Source: an uncultured Roseiflexaceae bacterium (GTDB lineage Bacteria > Chloroflexota > Chloroflexia > Chloroflexales > Roseiflexaceae). From it: DNA of 32,466 nt. Shown here piece after piece: positions 7,751-15,882 of this stretch; position 1 is the stretch's first letter; each line of letters starts with the position of its first letter. The notes under the pieces were generated by a model. It had not been told where the DNA came from. It saw nothing but the letters and a program-made list of their open reading frames with translations, and searched no databases. The stretch spans positions 1 through 32,466 of the forward strand of contig CALJIC010000099.1 of assembly GCA_937974195.1 (NCBI GenBank). Direction: 5' to 3'. A program made the position numbers and the translations under genes.

Positions 7751-8731
7751 ATGCATCGAAGGTTCGCCTTGCTCCCCAGGCTCCTGCTCTTCGAGGGCGC
7801 CCCCGGCGCTGGCAAGTCCTCGCTCTCACAGTACGCCGCTCAGCAGCTCCGGGCGCACGGCCGCGCTGTGCGCTGGGTCGAGGAGCACGATCTGATCGAC
7901 TCGTACCTCGCGCCGTTCGAGCGCGCGCTCGATGCCGGGGCGAGCGACAGTTACGTGCCGGCGCTGCTCGGCTGCTGGCGCGCGCTCGCTGGCGATGTCG
8001 CAGCGGGGGAAGCGGTCTTCGTCCTGGACGGCGCCTTCTTCCACTGCACCGGCAAGCGCCTGCTGGCTAGCGAGCTGCCGGCCGACCGGATCGAGGCCGT
8101 CTACCGCGAGCTGGCGGGCCTGCTCGCCCCGCTGCAGCCGCTGGTCGTGCACCTGACCGGGGACGACGAGCGCATCGTGCGCGGGGAGATCGCCGAGCGC
8201 GGCGAGCAGTGGGCCGAGGCGGTCGCGGCCGATGTGGCCGGGTACCCGTACCAGCGGGCGCGGGGACGCGCGGGCATCGATGGCATGGTCCGCTTCTTCG
8301 TCGAGAGCCAGCTCGTGCTGCGCGGGCTGCTCGCGGCCTGGCCGCACCGCGTCCTCTCCATCGATACGACGGAGCGCCGCTGGCCGTCGTACCAGCGCGC
8401 GCTGCTCGGCGCGCTCGGGCTGGACGAACGGGCGCAGGCGCCGCCCGCACCGCCTGCTGCGCTCGACCGGTTCGTCGGCGTGTACCGGCCGCCGGACTCC
8501 TTCCCCGAGCCGTACCGCCGGCCATTCAGCGTGGAGGCGGGCGGCGATGGGCTGCTGCTGCACATGCCCTTCCGGCGCGGCTTCCGGCTCGTGCCCTGCG
8601 GCGCGGCGACGTTCGCGATCCAGGGGCGCCCGCTCCAGATCGAGTTCCTGCTGGACGAGTCGGGGCGCGTGACCGGCGCGATCTACCCGTTCACGCCGGG
8701 CAGGCGCTTCGAGTGCGCGAAGGTGGGGTAG
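7751..8731 (+). CDS. P-loop kinase-like protein with C-terminal beta domain
   Basis: A 326-residue protein. The N-terminal two-thirds is a P-loop NTPase with Walker A GAPGAGKSS (about 16-24), a basic strand, a Walker-B-like hydrophobic strand EAVFVLDGAF (about 90), and LTGDDERIVRGEIAERG, which resembles a nucleoside/nucleotide-kinase lid. The closest general type is thymidylate kinase-like, but the substrate cannot be told. The last 85 residues (LDRFVGVYRPPDSFPEP onward) are beta-rich and resemble the C-terminal domain found behind serine beta-lactamase-like enzymes (DUF3471 type). A TTG at 7769, six codons in, has GAAGG six bases upstream and may be the real start. The ATG would give a leader of only about 10 bases and lacks a ribosome-binding site. 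Confidence 0.8.
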   Translation: MHRRFALLPRLLLFEGAPGAGKSSLSQYAAQQLRAHGRAVRWVEEHDLIDSYLAPFERALDAGASDSYVPALLGCWRALAGDVAAGEAVFVLDGAFFHCTGKRLLASELPADRIEAVYRELAGLLAPLQPLVVHLTGDDERIVRGEIAERGEQWAEAVAADVAGYPYQRARGRAGIDGMVRFFVESQLVLRGLLAAWPHRVLSIDTTERRWPSYQRALLGALGLDERAQAPPAPPAALDRFVGVYRPPDSFPEPYRRPFSVEAGGDGLLLHMPFRRGFRLVPCGAATFAIQGRPLQIEFLLDESGRVTGAIYPFTPGRRFECAKVG

Positions 8732-8735
8732 GCCA

Positions 8736-9872
8736 TCACGCCAGCCTCAGCCCCGGCGCCACGTCCAGGTCCCAGCCATCCTGCCGGCCGTCGGCGAAGC
8801 GGTAGAAGGCGGCCGCGGCGATCATGGCGGCGTTGTCGGTGCACAGGCTCAGCGGCGGCACGCGCACCGGCACCGGCGACCGGCGGGCCAGCTCTTCGCG
8901 CAGCCGGGTGTTGGCCGCCACCCCGCCCGCCAGCAGCACCTCGGTCGCCCCGAAGGCCCGCGCCGCGTCGACCGTCTTGGTCACCAGCACGTCCACCACC
9001 GACTCCTGGAAGGCGAAGGCTAGCTGGGCGATGAAGCGATCCGGATGCTCGGGCTTCGCACTGCGGCTCGACTCAGGCGCCGCTGAAGCCTGCCGCGCAC
9101 TCTGCGTCCGGCGCTCCGCGCTCTTCGGCGTGACCTTCGCCTCGCGCTGCGCCCGGCCCTGCACCTGGTGCAGCACCGCCGTCTTCAGCCCGCTGAACGA
9201 GAAGTCGTAGCTGTCGCGCAGCCAGGCGCGCGGCAGGGTGACGCCGCCCGGCGCGTTGGAGGCCGCCCGCTCGATGGCCGGGCCGCCGGGGAAGCCGAGC
9301 CCCATGATCCGCGCCGCCTTGTCGAACGCCTCGCCGGCCGCGTCGTCCCGCGTCTGGCCCAGCAGCCGGTAGCAGCCGTGCCCCTCGAGCAGCGCCAGCA
9401 GCGTGTGGCCGCCGGACACCACGAGCGCCACCAGCGGGAACTGCGGCTCGGGCGCGCGCTCGGCGTCCGGGCGCTCGGCGTGCAGCCAGTTGGCGTAGAT
9501 ATGCGCCTCGATGTGGTTCACGCCCACGAACGGCAGGTCGCGCATCCAGGCCATGCTCTTGGCCGCGTTGAGCCCGGTCATCAGCGCGCCCGAGAGCCCC
9601 GGCCCGTAGGTCGCGGCCACGGCGTGCACGTCCGCCCAGCCGCCGGGGAGCGGCGCGAGCGCCTGGCGCACCACCGGGTCGAGCGCGAGGATATGCTGGC
9701 GCGAGGCGACCTCGGGGACGATCCCGCCGTAGCGCCGGTGCTCGTCCATCTGCGAGGCGACCACGTTTGAGATGATCGTGCGGCCGCCGCGCACAACCGC
9801 CGCGGCCGTCTCGTCGCACGAGGTCTCGACCGCCAGAATGGTGAAGTCTTCAGGGAGCGCTGTATCCGCCAT
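8736..9872 (-). CDS. tsaD: tRNA N6-adenosine threonylcarbamoyltransferase TsaD
   Basis: A 378-residue TsaD/Kae1 protein. With TsaB and TsaE it transfers threonylcarbamoyl from TC-AMP to A37 of ANN-decoding tRNAs, forming t6A. Visible hallmarks are ETSCDETAAAVV (residues 16-27), the metal motif VNHIEAH (His120, His124), VSGGHT (152-157), DAAGEAFDKAAR (177-188), FSFSGLKTA (224-232), AGGVAANTRL (315-324) and the C-terminal CTDNAAMIA. Residues of about 239-277 form a low-complexity, charged, Ala/Ser/Arg-rich insert between the SGLKTAV helix and the RFIAQLAFAFQ helix, where typical TsaD proteins have only a short loop. ATG 9872 is preferred over an upstream 44-residue extension lacking conservation. 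tsaB and tsaE are not nearby. Confidence 0.96.
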   Translation of the reverse strand: MADTALPEDFTILAVETSCDETAAAVVRGGRTIISNVVASQMDEHRRYGGIVPEVASRQHILALDPVVRQALAPLPGGWADVHAVAATYGPGLSGALMTGLNAAKSMAWMRDLPFVGVNHIEAHIYANWLHAERPDAERAPEPQFPLVALVVSGGHTLLALLEGHGCYRLLGQTRDDAAGEAFDKAARIMGLGFPGGPAIERAASNAPGGVTLPRAWLRDSYDFSFSGLKTAVLHQVQGRAQREAKVTPKSAERRTQSARQASAAPESSRSAKPEHPDRFIAQLAFAFQESVVDVLVTKTVDAARAFGATEVLLAGGVAANTRLREELARRSPVPVRVPPLSLCTDNAAMIAAAAFYRFADGRQDGWDLDVAPGLRLA

Positions 9873-10189
9873 AGATCGCTTCGTATTCGAACATATGCAC
9901 AGATGGTATTGTACCACGCCGGGGTTCCGGGCGGGATGCGGAAGCTGCGCCGGAGGCCGCCCCATCGCCCTGCCGCGCGCCTGCGACCGCTGGGGACAGG
10001 CCATGACAAAAACATTACAGCAGGTGCTGATGACATGTCGCGCCAGAAACGGTTATCTGCCCTCGGCGCCAGCGGGGCGTAAGCTGTCTCTCATACCACT
10101 ATCAGGAGCCTCTCAGCGATGTGCTTGCGGCCACTTCTAGGATAGGAGGTGTAGACACAAGGTATGATGCCCGACAGGAGCCCTTTCCC
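9873..10189. other. divergent intergenic region tsaD / amidase
   Basis: About 317 bases, more AT-rich than its surroundings, without a convincing gene. It holds a TGG-TACAAT extended -10 for tsaD on the minus strand (9908-9913). For the amidase it holds a possible -10 TATGAT at 10163-10168 and the CAGGAG ribosome-binding site at 10175-10180. No clear -35 boxes, operators or terminators were seen. Confidence 0.6.
9908..9913 (-). promoter_or_regulatory. extended -10 (TGG-TACAAT) of tsaD
   Basis: TACAAT on the minus strand preceded by TGG, 35 bases before the tsaD ATG. No convincing -35 box at 16-18 bases. Confidence 0.5.
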
Positions 10190-13066
10190 ATGCGCGCCAG
10201 ATCTCGCCTCACATATGCCGGCGTCGCTTTCAGCCTGTTCCTGGCGGTGCTGGTCGCAGTTTTCGCGCGGCCGAGCGCCGGCCAGGAGAGCGCCGGCGAC
10301 CTCGTGCCCGACCAACAAGTGCTGACGCCGGAGAAGTCGCTGGTGATCGCCGCCGACGGCACGCCGGAGTACCTCTCGCCGCCGACCGAGGCGCCGCGCC
10401 CGTTCAGCCACATGCTGATCCGGCGCGAGGCCGCGGTGCCGCCCGGAGCGGCCCTGACCCTCTTCGTGCGCGCCTCGATCGACGGGACGGACTGGAGCCG
10501 CTGGGAGGAGATCATCCCCAACGACGACCTGTACGACGAGGCGGACGGCCCGGACGTGCTCTGGAGCCAGGTGGTGGATGTCGGCGCCGTGGCGCGCTTC
10601 TGGCAGGTGCGCGGCATGCTCACCGCCGCGCCGGACGGGTCGCTGCCGGTGATCCGCCGCATCGAGGTCAACACGCTGGACGCCACGCGGGGGCCGGCCA
10701 ACCCGGCGCCCGACATGCCGCTGGCCCCGGCCGAGAAGGCCGCCGGCAAGCCCGCCGTCGTCTCGCGCACGGCGTGGGGCAGCCCGGACGGCCAGGGCAG
10801 CCGGCGGGCCCCGGCCTACCGCCGCGTGACGCACCTGGTGGTCCACCACACCGCCGAGGCCAACCCGCTCTACCCCGGCCAGGTGAACTGGGCCGCGCGC
10901 GTGCGGGCGATCTGGTCCTACCACGCCATCACCCGCGGCTGGGGCGACATCGGCTACAACTACCTGATCGACCCGTTCGGCACGATCTACGAGGGGCGCG
11001 CGGGCGGCGATGACGCCGTGGCCTTCCACGACACCGCCAACTACGGCTCGATGGGCGTCGCCATGCTCGGCACCTTCCAGAGCGTCGCGCCCCCGGAGGC
11101 GACGCTCGACTCGCTGGTGCGGCTGCTGGCCTGGAAGGCGAGCCAGCGCGGCATCGACCCGCTGGGCAGCTCGGTGTACTACGGCTGCACGATCTCCAGC
11201 TACTGCAAGCCGTTCAACGCCGGCGGCGTGGTGCCGAACATCGCCGGCCACCGCCAGGTGACCCCCGGCCACACCACATGCCCCGGCGACGCGACCATGG
11301 CGCGCATGGCCGAGATCCGCAACCGGGTGAAGCAGCTCGTCGACGGCGGCGTCCCCGACGAGCGGCCGGACAACGGCGACCTGGAGATCGACGAGCTGGA
11401 GCGCAGCTTCTCCCGCAGCCCGGCGAACTGGTACAGCGCCGCCTGCGGCGTCGGCGGCCACACCTACTACACCTTCGGCACCGACAACCCCGCCCAGAGC
11501 ACGAACAGCGCCACCTGGCGGCCGAACATCCCCGAGCGCGCCCGCTACCGCGTCTTCGTCCACGTGCCGACGGGGTGCGGGGTGGGACAGCCCACCGCCA
11601 ACGCCGTCTACCGCGTGCACTCCGCCGACGGCGACGCCCAGCGGGCGGTGAACCAGGGGAGCGCGAGCGGCTGGGTGGACATCGGCGCCTACACCTTCGA
11701 CGCCGGGACGTCCGGCGCGGTCGAGCTGTACGACATTACCGGCGAGCCGCTCAGCGCGGGGCGGGTGCTGTTCTTCGACGCCGTGAAGTGGGTGCGCGAG
11801 GACAGCGAGGCCAGCGTCGCGCTGGTGGACGTGCAGTACGACAAGCTCACGCTGGCGGCCGGCGAGCTGCTCAAGGTCAGCTTCACGCTGGAGAACACCG
11901 GCCGCTCGACGCTCTACGGCCAGGAGCCGCAGGTCGAGTTCGGCCCGCCCGAGAACGGGTACGTCTACGACCAGACCGAGTGCTTCGCCGGCGACCCGAG
12001 CGGGCTCGTCCCGGTGTTCGCCAAGGAGACCCAGCGCATCCGCCTGACGCTCGGGACAGTCGGCTGGGACAGCGCGAACGCCGGGCGCTGCAACGGCGCC
12101 ACCTCGGACTACCCCTGGCGCTGGGGGCTCAACGCCCCGCTCGAGCCAGGGCAGCGCCAGACGGTGATCGGCTACGTCCGGATGAGTCAGCCGGGGACGT
12201 ACACGCTGCGCGCTGGCGTGGTGCAGGAGTACGTCAAGTACCTCGCGGAGAACGTCAAGCCGACGACGATCACGGTGACGCCGGAGCGCGTGGCGCCCGA
12301 CGCAGCGGCGTACGACGCCCAGCTGCGGCCGCTGGCGCACGTCTACCAGCTCGGCGCCGGGCCGGAGAGCCAGCTGGCGCGAACGGGCCCCACTCCCACC
12401 CTGCCGATCGGCGCCTACGTCGGCAGCTTCCCCTGGACCGGCGCGTTCATCGACTGGGGCGAGGGCGGGCCGCTGGGGCAGACCGACCGCTTCGTGGTGA
12501 TGCAGACCCGCACCTTCCTGGCGCCCGTGAGCGGCGAGTACGTCTTCCGCACCGTGAGCGACGACGGCTCCTGGCTGCTGGTGGACGGCCAGCCGGTGGT
12601 GGCCAACGGCGGCCTGCACGGCGTGGACGAGGCGGTCGGCGCGGTGAGGCTGAGCGCGGGCGTGCACGTGCTCACGTTCGTCGCCTTCGACTACGTCAGC
12701 TCGGCCTCCGCCGGCTACGACGTGCAGCTGCCCGGCTCGCTGGGCTTCGTGCCGGTGATCGACGGCCTGGGCAGCGGCGCCATGCGGGGCGGCGCGGGCT
12801 TCGCGGAGCCGCCCGACCTCGCGATCGCCGCGGATGACCCCGGCGGCAGCGGCGTGGCGCGCATCCGCTGGCGCTGGGCCGGTGGCGAGTGGCAGGACTC
12901 GCCCGGGCCGCTGCTGCGCACCGGGCGGCTCCAGCACGGCACCTACCGGCTCGAGTACCAGGCGGTCGACGCCGCCGGCAACTACGGGCCGGTGCGCGAG
13001 CTGGTCTTCACCGTCGACACCACCTTCCCGCTGAATCGCCAGTACATGCCGCTGATGTTCCGCTAG
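10190..13066 (+). CDS. secreted N-acetylmuramoyl-L-alanine amidase with PA14 domain
   Basis: A 958-residue exported protein. The signal peptide covers about residues 1-32 (basic start, hydrophobic core, RPSAGQ). A PGRP/Amidase_2 zinc amidase domain spans about 190-395, with ligands VVHHT (His219/220), GHR (His354) and TTCPG (Cys364) and the conserved YHAITRGWGDIGYNYLID. It should cleave the MurNAc-L-Ala bond of peptidoglycan outside the cell. A golvesin-like beta domain follows at about 410-540. A CARDB-like beta sandwich is next (ASVALVDVQYDKLTLAAGE). A PA14 domain spans about 740-850 (FRTVSDDGSWLLVDG, then SAGVHVLTFVAFD), a possible carbohydrate-binding module, and an Ig-like tail ends the protein. 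The C-terminus is QYMPLMFR. ATG 10190 has CAGGAG nine bases upstream. Followed by a hairpin. Confidence 0.92.
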   Translation: MRARSRLTYAGVAFSLFLAVLVAVFARPSAGQESAGDLVPDQQVLTPEKSLVIAADGTPEYLSPPTEAPRPFSHMLIRREAAVPPGAALTLFVRASIDGTDWSRWEEIIPNDDLYDEADGPDVLWSQVVDVGAVARFWQVRGMLTAAPDGSLPVIRRIEVNTLDATRGPANPAPDMPLAPAEKAAGKPAVVSRTAWGSPDGQGSRRAPAYRRVTHLVVHHTAEANPLYPGQVNWAARVRAIWSYHAITRGWGDIGYNYLIDPFGTIYEGRAGGDDAVAFHDTANYGSMGVAMLGTFQSVAPPEATLDSLVRLLAWKASQRGIDPLGSSVYYGCTISSYCKPFNAGGVVPNIAGHRQVTPGHTTCPGDATMARMAEIRNRVKQLVDGGVPDERPDNGDLEIDELERSFSRSPANWYSAACGVGGHTYYTFGTDNPAQSTNSATWRPNIPERARYRVFVHVPTGCGVGQPTANAVYRVHSADGDAQRAVNQGSASGWVDIGAYTFDAGTSGAVELYDITGEPLSAGRVLFFDAVKWVREDSEASVALVDVQYDKLTLAAGELLKVSFTLENTGRSTLYGQEPQVEFGPPENGYVYDQTECFAGDPSGLVPVFAKETQRIRLTLGTVGWDSANAGRCNGATSDYPWRWGLNAPLEPGQRQTVIGYVRMSQPGTYTLRAGVVQEYVKYLAENVKPTTITVTPERVAPDAAAYDAQLRPLAHVYQLGAGPESQLARTGPTPTLPIGAYVGSFPWTGAFIDWGEGGPLGQTDRFVVMQTRTFLAPVSGEYVFRTVSDDGSWLLVDGQPVVANGGLHGVDEAVGAVRLSAGVHVLTFVAFDYVSSASAGYDVQLPGSLGFVPVIDGLGSGAMRGGAGFAEPPDLAIAADDPGGSGVARIRWRWAGGEWQDSPGPLLRTGRLQHGTYRLEYQAVDAAGNYGPVRELVFTVDTTFPLNRQYMPLMFR

Positions 13067-13071
13067 CCCGG

Positions 13072-13107
13072 AAGAGAGGTGGCATACAGCGGTGTGCCGC
13101 CTCTCTT
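13072..13107 (+). terminator. hairpin after the amidase gene
   Basis: Arms 13072-13087 and 13092-13107 pair over 16 positions, with two G-U pairs and a 4-base loop, starting 6 bases after the stop. The right arm ends in CTCTCTTAG, so the U tract is poor. Confidence 0.65.
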
Positions 13108-13198
13108 AGTGCAATCTGGCGGCACCTTCCTTGCAACTGATGTGCAGCCTAACGGCGCGGTGGCGGGCCGCGCCGGGCTGCAAGCGAGGAGGGTGACC

Positions 13199-13663
13199 AT
13201 GGCGACCGCGATGAAGTATGTGGATGTGCGCGTGCCGGTGCGCACGGCCTATAACCAGTGGACCCAGTTCGAGGAGTTCCCGCGCTTCATGGAGGGCGTG
13301 AAGTCGGTGCGCCAGCTCGATGACAAGCGGCTGCACTGGCACGCCGAGATCGCCGGCAAGGACGAGGAGTGGGACGCGGAGATCACCGAGCAGCTGCCGG
13401 ACGAGCGCGTGGCCTGGACCAGCACGACCGGCGCGAGGAACGCCGGCGTGGTGACGTTCCACAGGCTGGACGACAGCCTGACGCGCGTGACGCTGCAGAT
13501 GGACTACGAGCCGGAGGGCGTGGTCGAGCAGGTCGGATCGGCGCTCGGCTTCGTGGAGCGCCGTGTCGAGGGCGACCTCCAGCGCTTCAAGGAGTTCATC
13601 GAGGCCCGCGGGCGCGAGACTGGCGCCTGGCGCGGGACGATCGAGCAGGAGCACGGCCGCTAG
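13199..13663 (+). CDS. SRPBCC family protein (polyketide cyclase / COQ10-like)
   Basis: A 154-residue START-like protein. Its N-terminus MKYVDVRVPVRTAYNQWTQFEEFPRFMEGVKSV is the characteristic opening of small bacterial SRPBCC proteins (residues 5-38). The DKRLHWHAEIAGKDEEWDAEI strand pair and a long C-terminal helix ending GDLQRFKEFIEARG complete the helix-grip fold. The fold makes a hydrophobic ligand cavity, but its ligand is unknown. ATG 13199 is set by AGGAGG six bases upstream. It follows the amidase on the same strand but behind a hairpin, so it probably has its own promoter, which I could not identify. Confidence 0.88.
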   Translation: MATAMKYVDVRVPVRTAYNQWTQFEEFPRFMEGVKSVRQLDDKRLHWHAEIAGKDEEWDAEITEQLPDERVAWTSTTGARNAGVVTFHRLDDSLTRVTLQMDYEPEGVVEQVGSALGFVERRVEGDLQRFKEFIEARGRETGAWRGTIEQEHGR

Positions 13664-13712
13664 CGAGCACCATGCGCGGTGGAGGGTCGCACGCCCTCTG
13701 CTGCGGGTAAAT

Positions 13713-13753
13713 GCGAGACTGGCCGAGCGGCATCGCCGCTCGGCCAGTCTCGC
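13713..13753. terminator. perfect 19-bp bidirectional terminator hairpin
   Basis: Arms 13713-13731 and 13735-13753 are exact inverted complements around the 3-base loop ATC. It sits between convergent genes (SRPBCC and FAD oxidoreductase), 2 bases from the latter's stop codon. The flanks are only mildly T-rich (TTCTAAA on plus; ATTTACC on minus). Confidence 0.85.
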
Positions 13754-13755
13754 TT

Positions 13756-14970
13756 CTAAAGCTCGAACTTCAGGAGCTCGCCGCGGGCGAAGCGGCCCGG
13801 GTCCAGCACCGAGAAGTCCAGCGTCTCGCGCAGGCCCGTGAGCGGCTCCAGGTCGATCGACGTCCCGCCGCGCAGCACCAGCTCGGCGGCCGCCAGCGCC
13901 ACGCCGGCGTGGCACGTGATGCCGTGGCCGTTCAGCCCCAGCGCGTGGTAGAAGTTCTCCAGCCGCTCGTCGCGCCCGATGATCGGGAAGCCGTCCTCGG
14001 TGGTGCCGTACACGCAGCACCAGCCGTTGAGGAACACGCTCTTCGGCATGTGCCAGTACTTGCGGTACACCCGCGCCACCGACTCGGGGTGGCGCTCGTC
14101 GTTGATGCGGTTGACGTGATCCGGGTCCACCGTGAAGCCGGCCTTGGTCACGTCGTGGTGCTGGCCGAACAGCAGCATGCCGCCCAGCTCGCCCCGGCAC
14201 CAGACCCCCTCGCCCTCGACCGACTCGGGCACGCCGGTGAGCGGCGCGTCCACGATGCCGTCCTCGAAGCCGGTGGCGACGCAGACCTGGATGCGCTGCG
14301 GCGTGAGCGCCACCTGCGAGCCGGCCAGCGCCGCGACCTTGGCGCCCCACGGGCCGGCGGCGTTCAGCACCTTGCCCACCCGCCACGCGCCGCGGCGGGT
14401 GATCAGCGTCGCGATCCGGTCGCCCTCGGTGCGGATCTGCAGCACGGGCGAGGTGCGCTGCACCTCGACGCGGCCGGTCTCGGTCGCCAGGCGCTCGTAG
14501 AGCTGCACGAGCCGGTACGGGTCGAGGTAGCCCTGGTTGGGGTAGAGCGCGCCGCCGAGCACGCGCTCCGGCTTGATCCACGGGTAGCGCGCCAGCAGCT
14601 CCTCGCGGCTGAGCAGCACCCGGTGGTAGATGCTGCCCTCGCCGCTGGCGAAGCGGCGCTCGTAGGGGCTGGGGGCGGGCGGGAAGCGCCCGGGCTCGTA
14701 GAACACATGCAGCGTCCCCCAGGGCTGGAAGCCGAAGTCATAGCTGCGGCGCAGCTCCTGGACGCGCGCGTAGCCGACGAGCGTCAGCTGGGCGTAGATC
14801 GCGCCCATGTCGTGCAGGCAGATCACGCCCGCCGAGCCCCCGCTGGTGCCGCCGCCGATCGGCTGCTTGTCGAACACCACCACGCGGCCGGCGCCCTGCC
14901 GCGCCAGCTCGTAGGCGCAGCTCATGCCGATGATGCCGCCGCCGATCACCGCGACGTCTGCGCTCTGCAT
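13756..14970 (-). CDS. FAD-dependent oxidoreductase, DAO family
   Basis: About 404 residues. It opens with the FAD-binding Rossmann motif VAVIGGGIIGMSCAYELA, then VVVFDK and GGTSGGSAG, and ends with the family's second FAD motif (DGFPIIGRDERLENFYHALGLNGHGITCHAGVA). DAO-family enzymes oxidise secondary or primary amines such as glycine, sarcosine, D-amino acids or proline derivatives, passing electrons to oxygen or a carrier; the substrate here is unknown. It is the last gene of the leftward operon, 18 bases after the permease stop. I prefer ATG 14970 (GGGAG eight bases upstream) over ATG 14985, whose GAGGA is too close. Confidence 0.88.
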   Translation of the reverse strand: MQSADVAVIGGGIIGMSCAYELARQGAGRVVVFDKQPIGGGTSGGSAGVICLHDMGAIYAQLTLVGYARVQELRRSYDFGFQPWGTLHVFYEPGRFPPAPSPYERRFASGEGSIYHRVLLSREELLARYPWIKPERVLGGALYPNQGYLDPYRLVQLYERLATETGRVEVQRTSPVLQIRTEGDRIATLITRRGAWRVGKVLNAAGPWGAKVAALAGSQVALTPQRIQVCVATGFEDGIVDAPLTGVPESVEGEGVWCRGELGGMLLFGQHHDVTKAGFTVDPDHVNRINDERHPESVARVYRKYWHMPKSVFLNGWCCVYGTTEDGFPIIGRDERLENFYHALGLNGHGITCHAGVALAAAELVLRGGTSIDLEPLTGLRETLDFSVLDPGRFARGELLKFEL

Positions 14971-14988
14971 GCCAACATCTCCCATTCC

Positions 14989-15882
14989 TCACCCCTTGAT
15001 CCCCGTCAGCGTGATGCCCTGGATGAACGTGCGCTGCGTGAGGAAGAACAGCGCGACGATCGGCGCGACCATGGTCGTCGCGGCGGCCATGAGCGGCCCC
15101 CAGTCCGTCCGCACCCGGCTCAGGAAGCCGTACAGGCCGATCGCCAGCGTGTACTGCTCGCGGTCGCTCAGGTAGATCAGCGGGCCGAGGAAGTCGTTCC
15201 AGTTGGCCATGAAGGTGAACAGCGCCACCACCGCCAGCGCCGGCCGCGCCAGCGGCAGGATGATGCGCAGGTAGATCTGGAGCTCGCTGGCGCCGTCGAT
15301 CCGCGCCGCGGAGGAGAGCTCCTCCGGGATGGTCAGGTAGAACTGCCGCAGCAGGAAGATGAAGAAGGCGTTGCCGGTGAGCGCCGGCACCGTCAGCGGG
15401 TGCGGCGTGTTGATCCAGCCCAGGTCGCGGAAGATCAGGAAGGTCGGGATCAGCGTGACCGGGAAGGGGATCATCAGCGTCGAGACCAGCACCAGGAACA
15501 TGAAGTTGCGGCCCGGCCACGGGATCCGCGCGAAGCCGTAGGCCACCAGCGAGCAGGAGACCACCGACGCGACGACGTTGAACAGCGCGATGTAGAGCGT
15601 GTTCTTCAGGTACAGCGCGAACGGGATCTGCGTCATCGCGCGCGGGTAGTTGCTCCAGGTGACCGGGTTCGGGATCCACTCGGGCGGCAGCCGGAAGAGC
15701 TGCTCCGGCGGCTTGAGCGAGGTCGAGATCAGCCAGAGGAACGGGATGGCGAACACCACGCTCAGGGCGATCAGCACCGCGTAGGCGATGATGCGCCGGA
15801 TGCGGCGGAGCGACCGCTGGCTGCGCAGCGACGCCGCGCTGGAGCGCTCGGAGGCGGCGCCGGGGAGTGTCTTGCTCGTCAT
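14989..15882 (-). CDS. carbohydrate ABC transporter permease (MalG/CUT1 type)
   Basis: A 297-residue inner-membrane permease with six predicted membrane helices. The first is at about 30-50 (IIAYAVLIALSVVFAIPFLWLIS). The cytoplasmic EAA loop reads EELSSAARIDGASELQIYLRIILPLARP, which contacts the ATPase. The C-terminal TQRTFIQGITLTGIKG is typical of the MalG/UgpE/LplC side of CUT1 transporters. The start overlaps the preceding permease stop (TGATG), implying translational coupling. No ATPase gene is present in the operon, so a shared MsiK/UgpC-like ATPase encoded elsewhere is likely, as is common for CUT1 systems. Confidence 0.95.
   Translation of the reverse strand: MTSKTLPGAASERSSAASLRSQRSLRRIRRIIAYAVLIALSVVFAIPFLWLISTSLKPPEQLFRLPPEWIPNPVTWSNYPRAMTQIPFALYLKNTLYIALFNVVASVVSCSLVAYGFARIPWPGRNFMFLVLVSTLMIPFPVTLIPTFLIFRDLGWINTPHPLTVPALTGNAFFIFLLRQFYLTIPEELSSAARIDGASELQIYLRIILPLARPALAVVALFTFMANWNDFLGPLIYLSDREQYTLAIGLYGFLSRVRTDWGPLMAAATTMVAPIVALFFLTQRTFIQGITLTGIKG

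Noticed and set aside
9873..10004. 44-residue N-terminal extension of TsaD
   Set aside because: It would cover the TACAAT promoter element and carries none of the conserved TsaD N-terminus, which begins at about residue 11 of the shorter form.
10091..12937. 948-residue open frame on the minus strand
   Set aside because: It is antisense to the amidase and compositionally biased (Arg, Ala, Gly, Val, His). No motif or ribosome-binding site was found.
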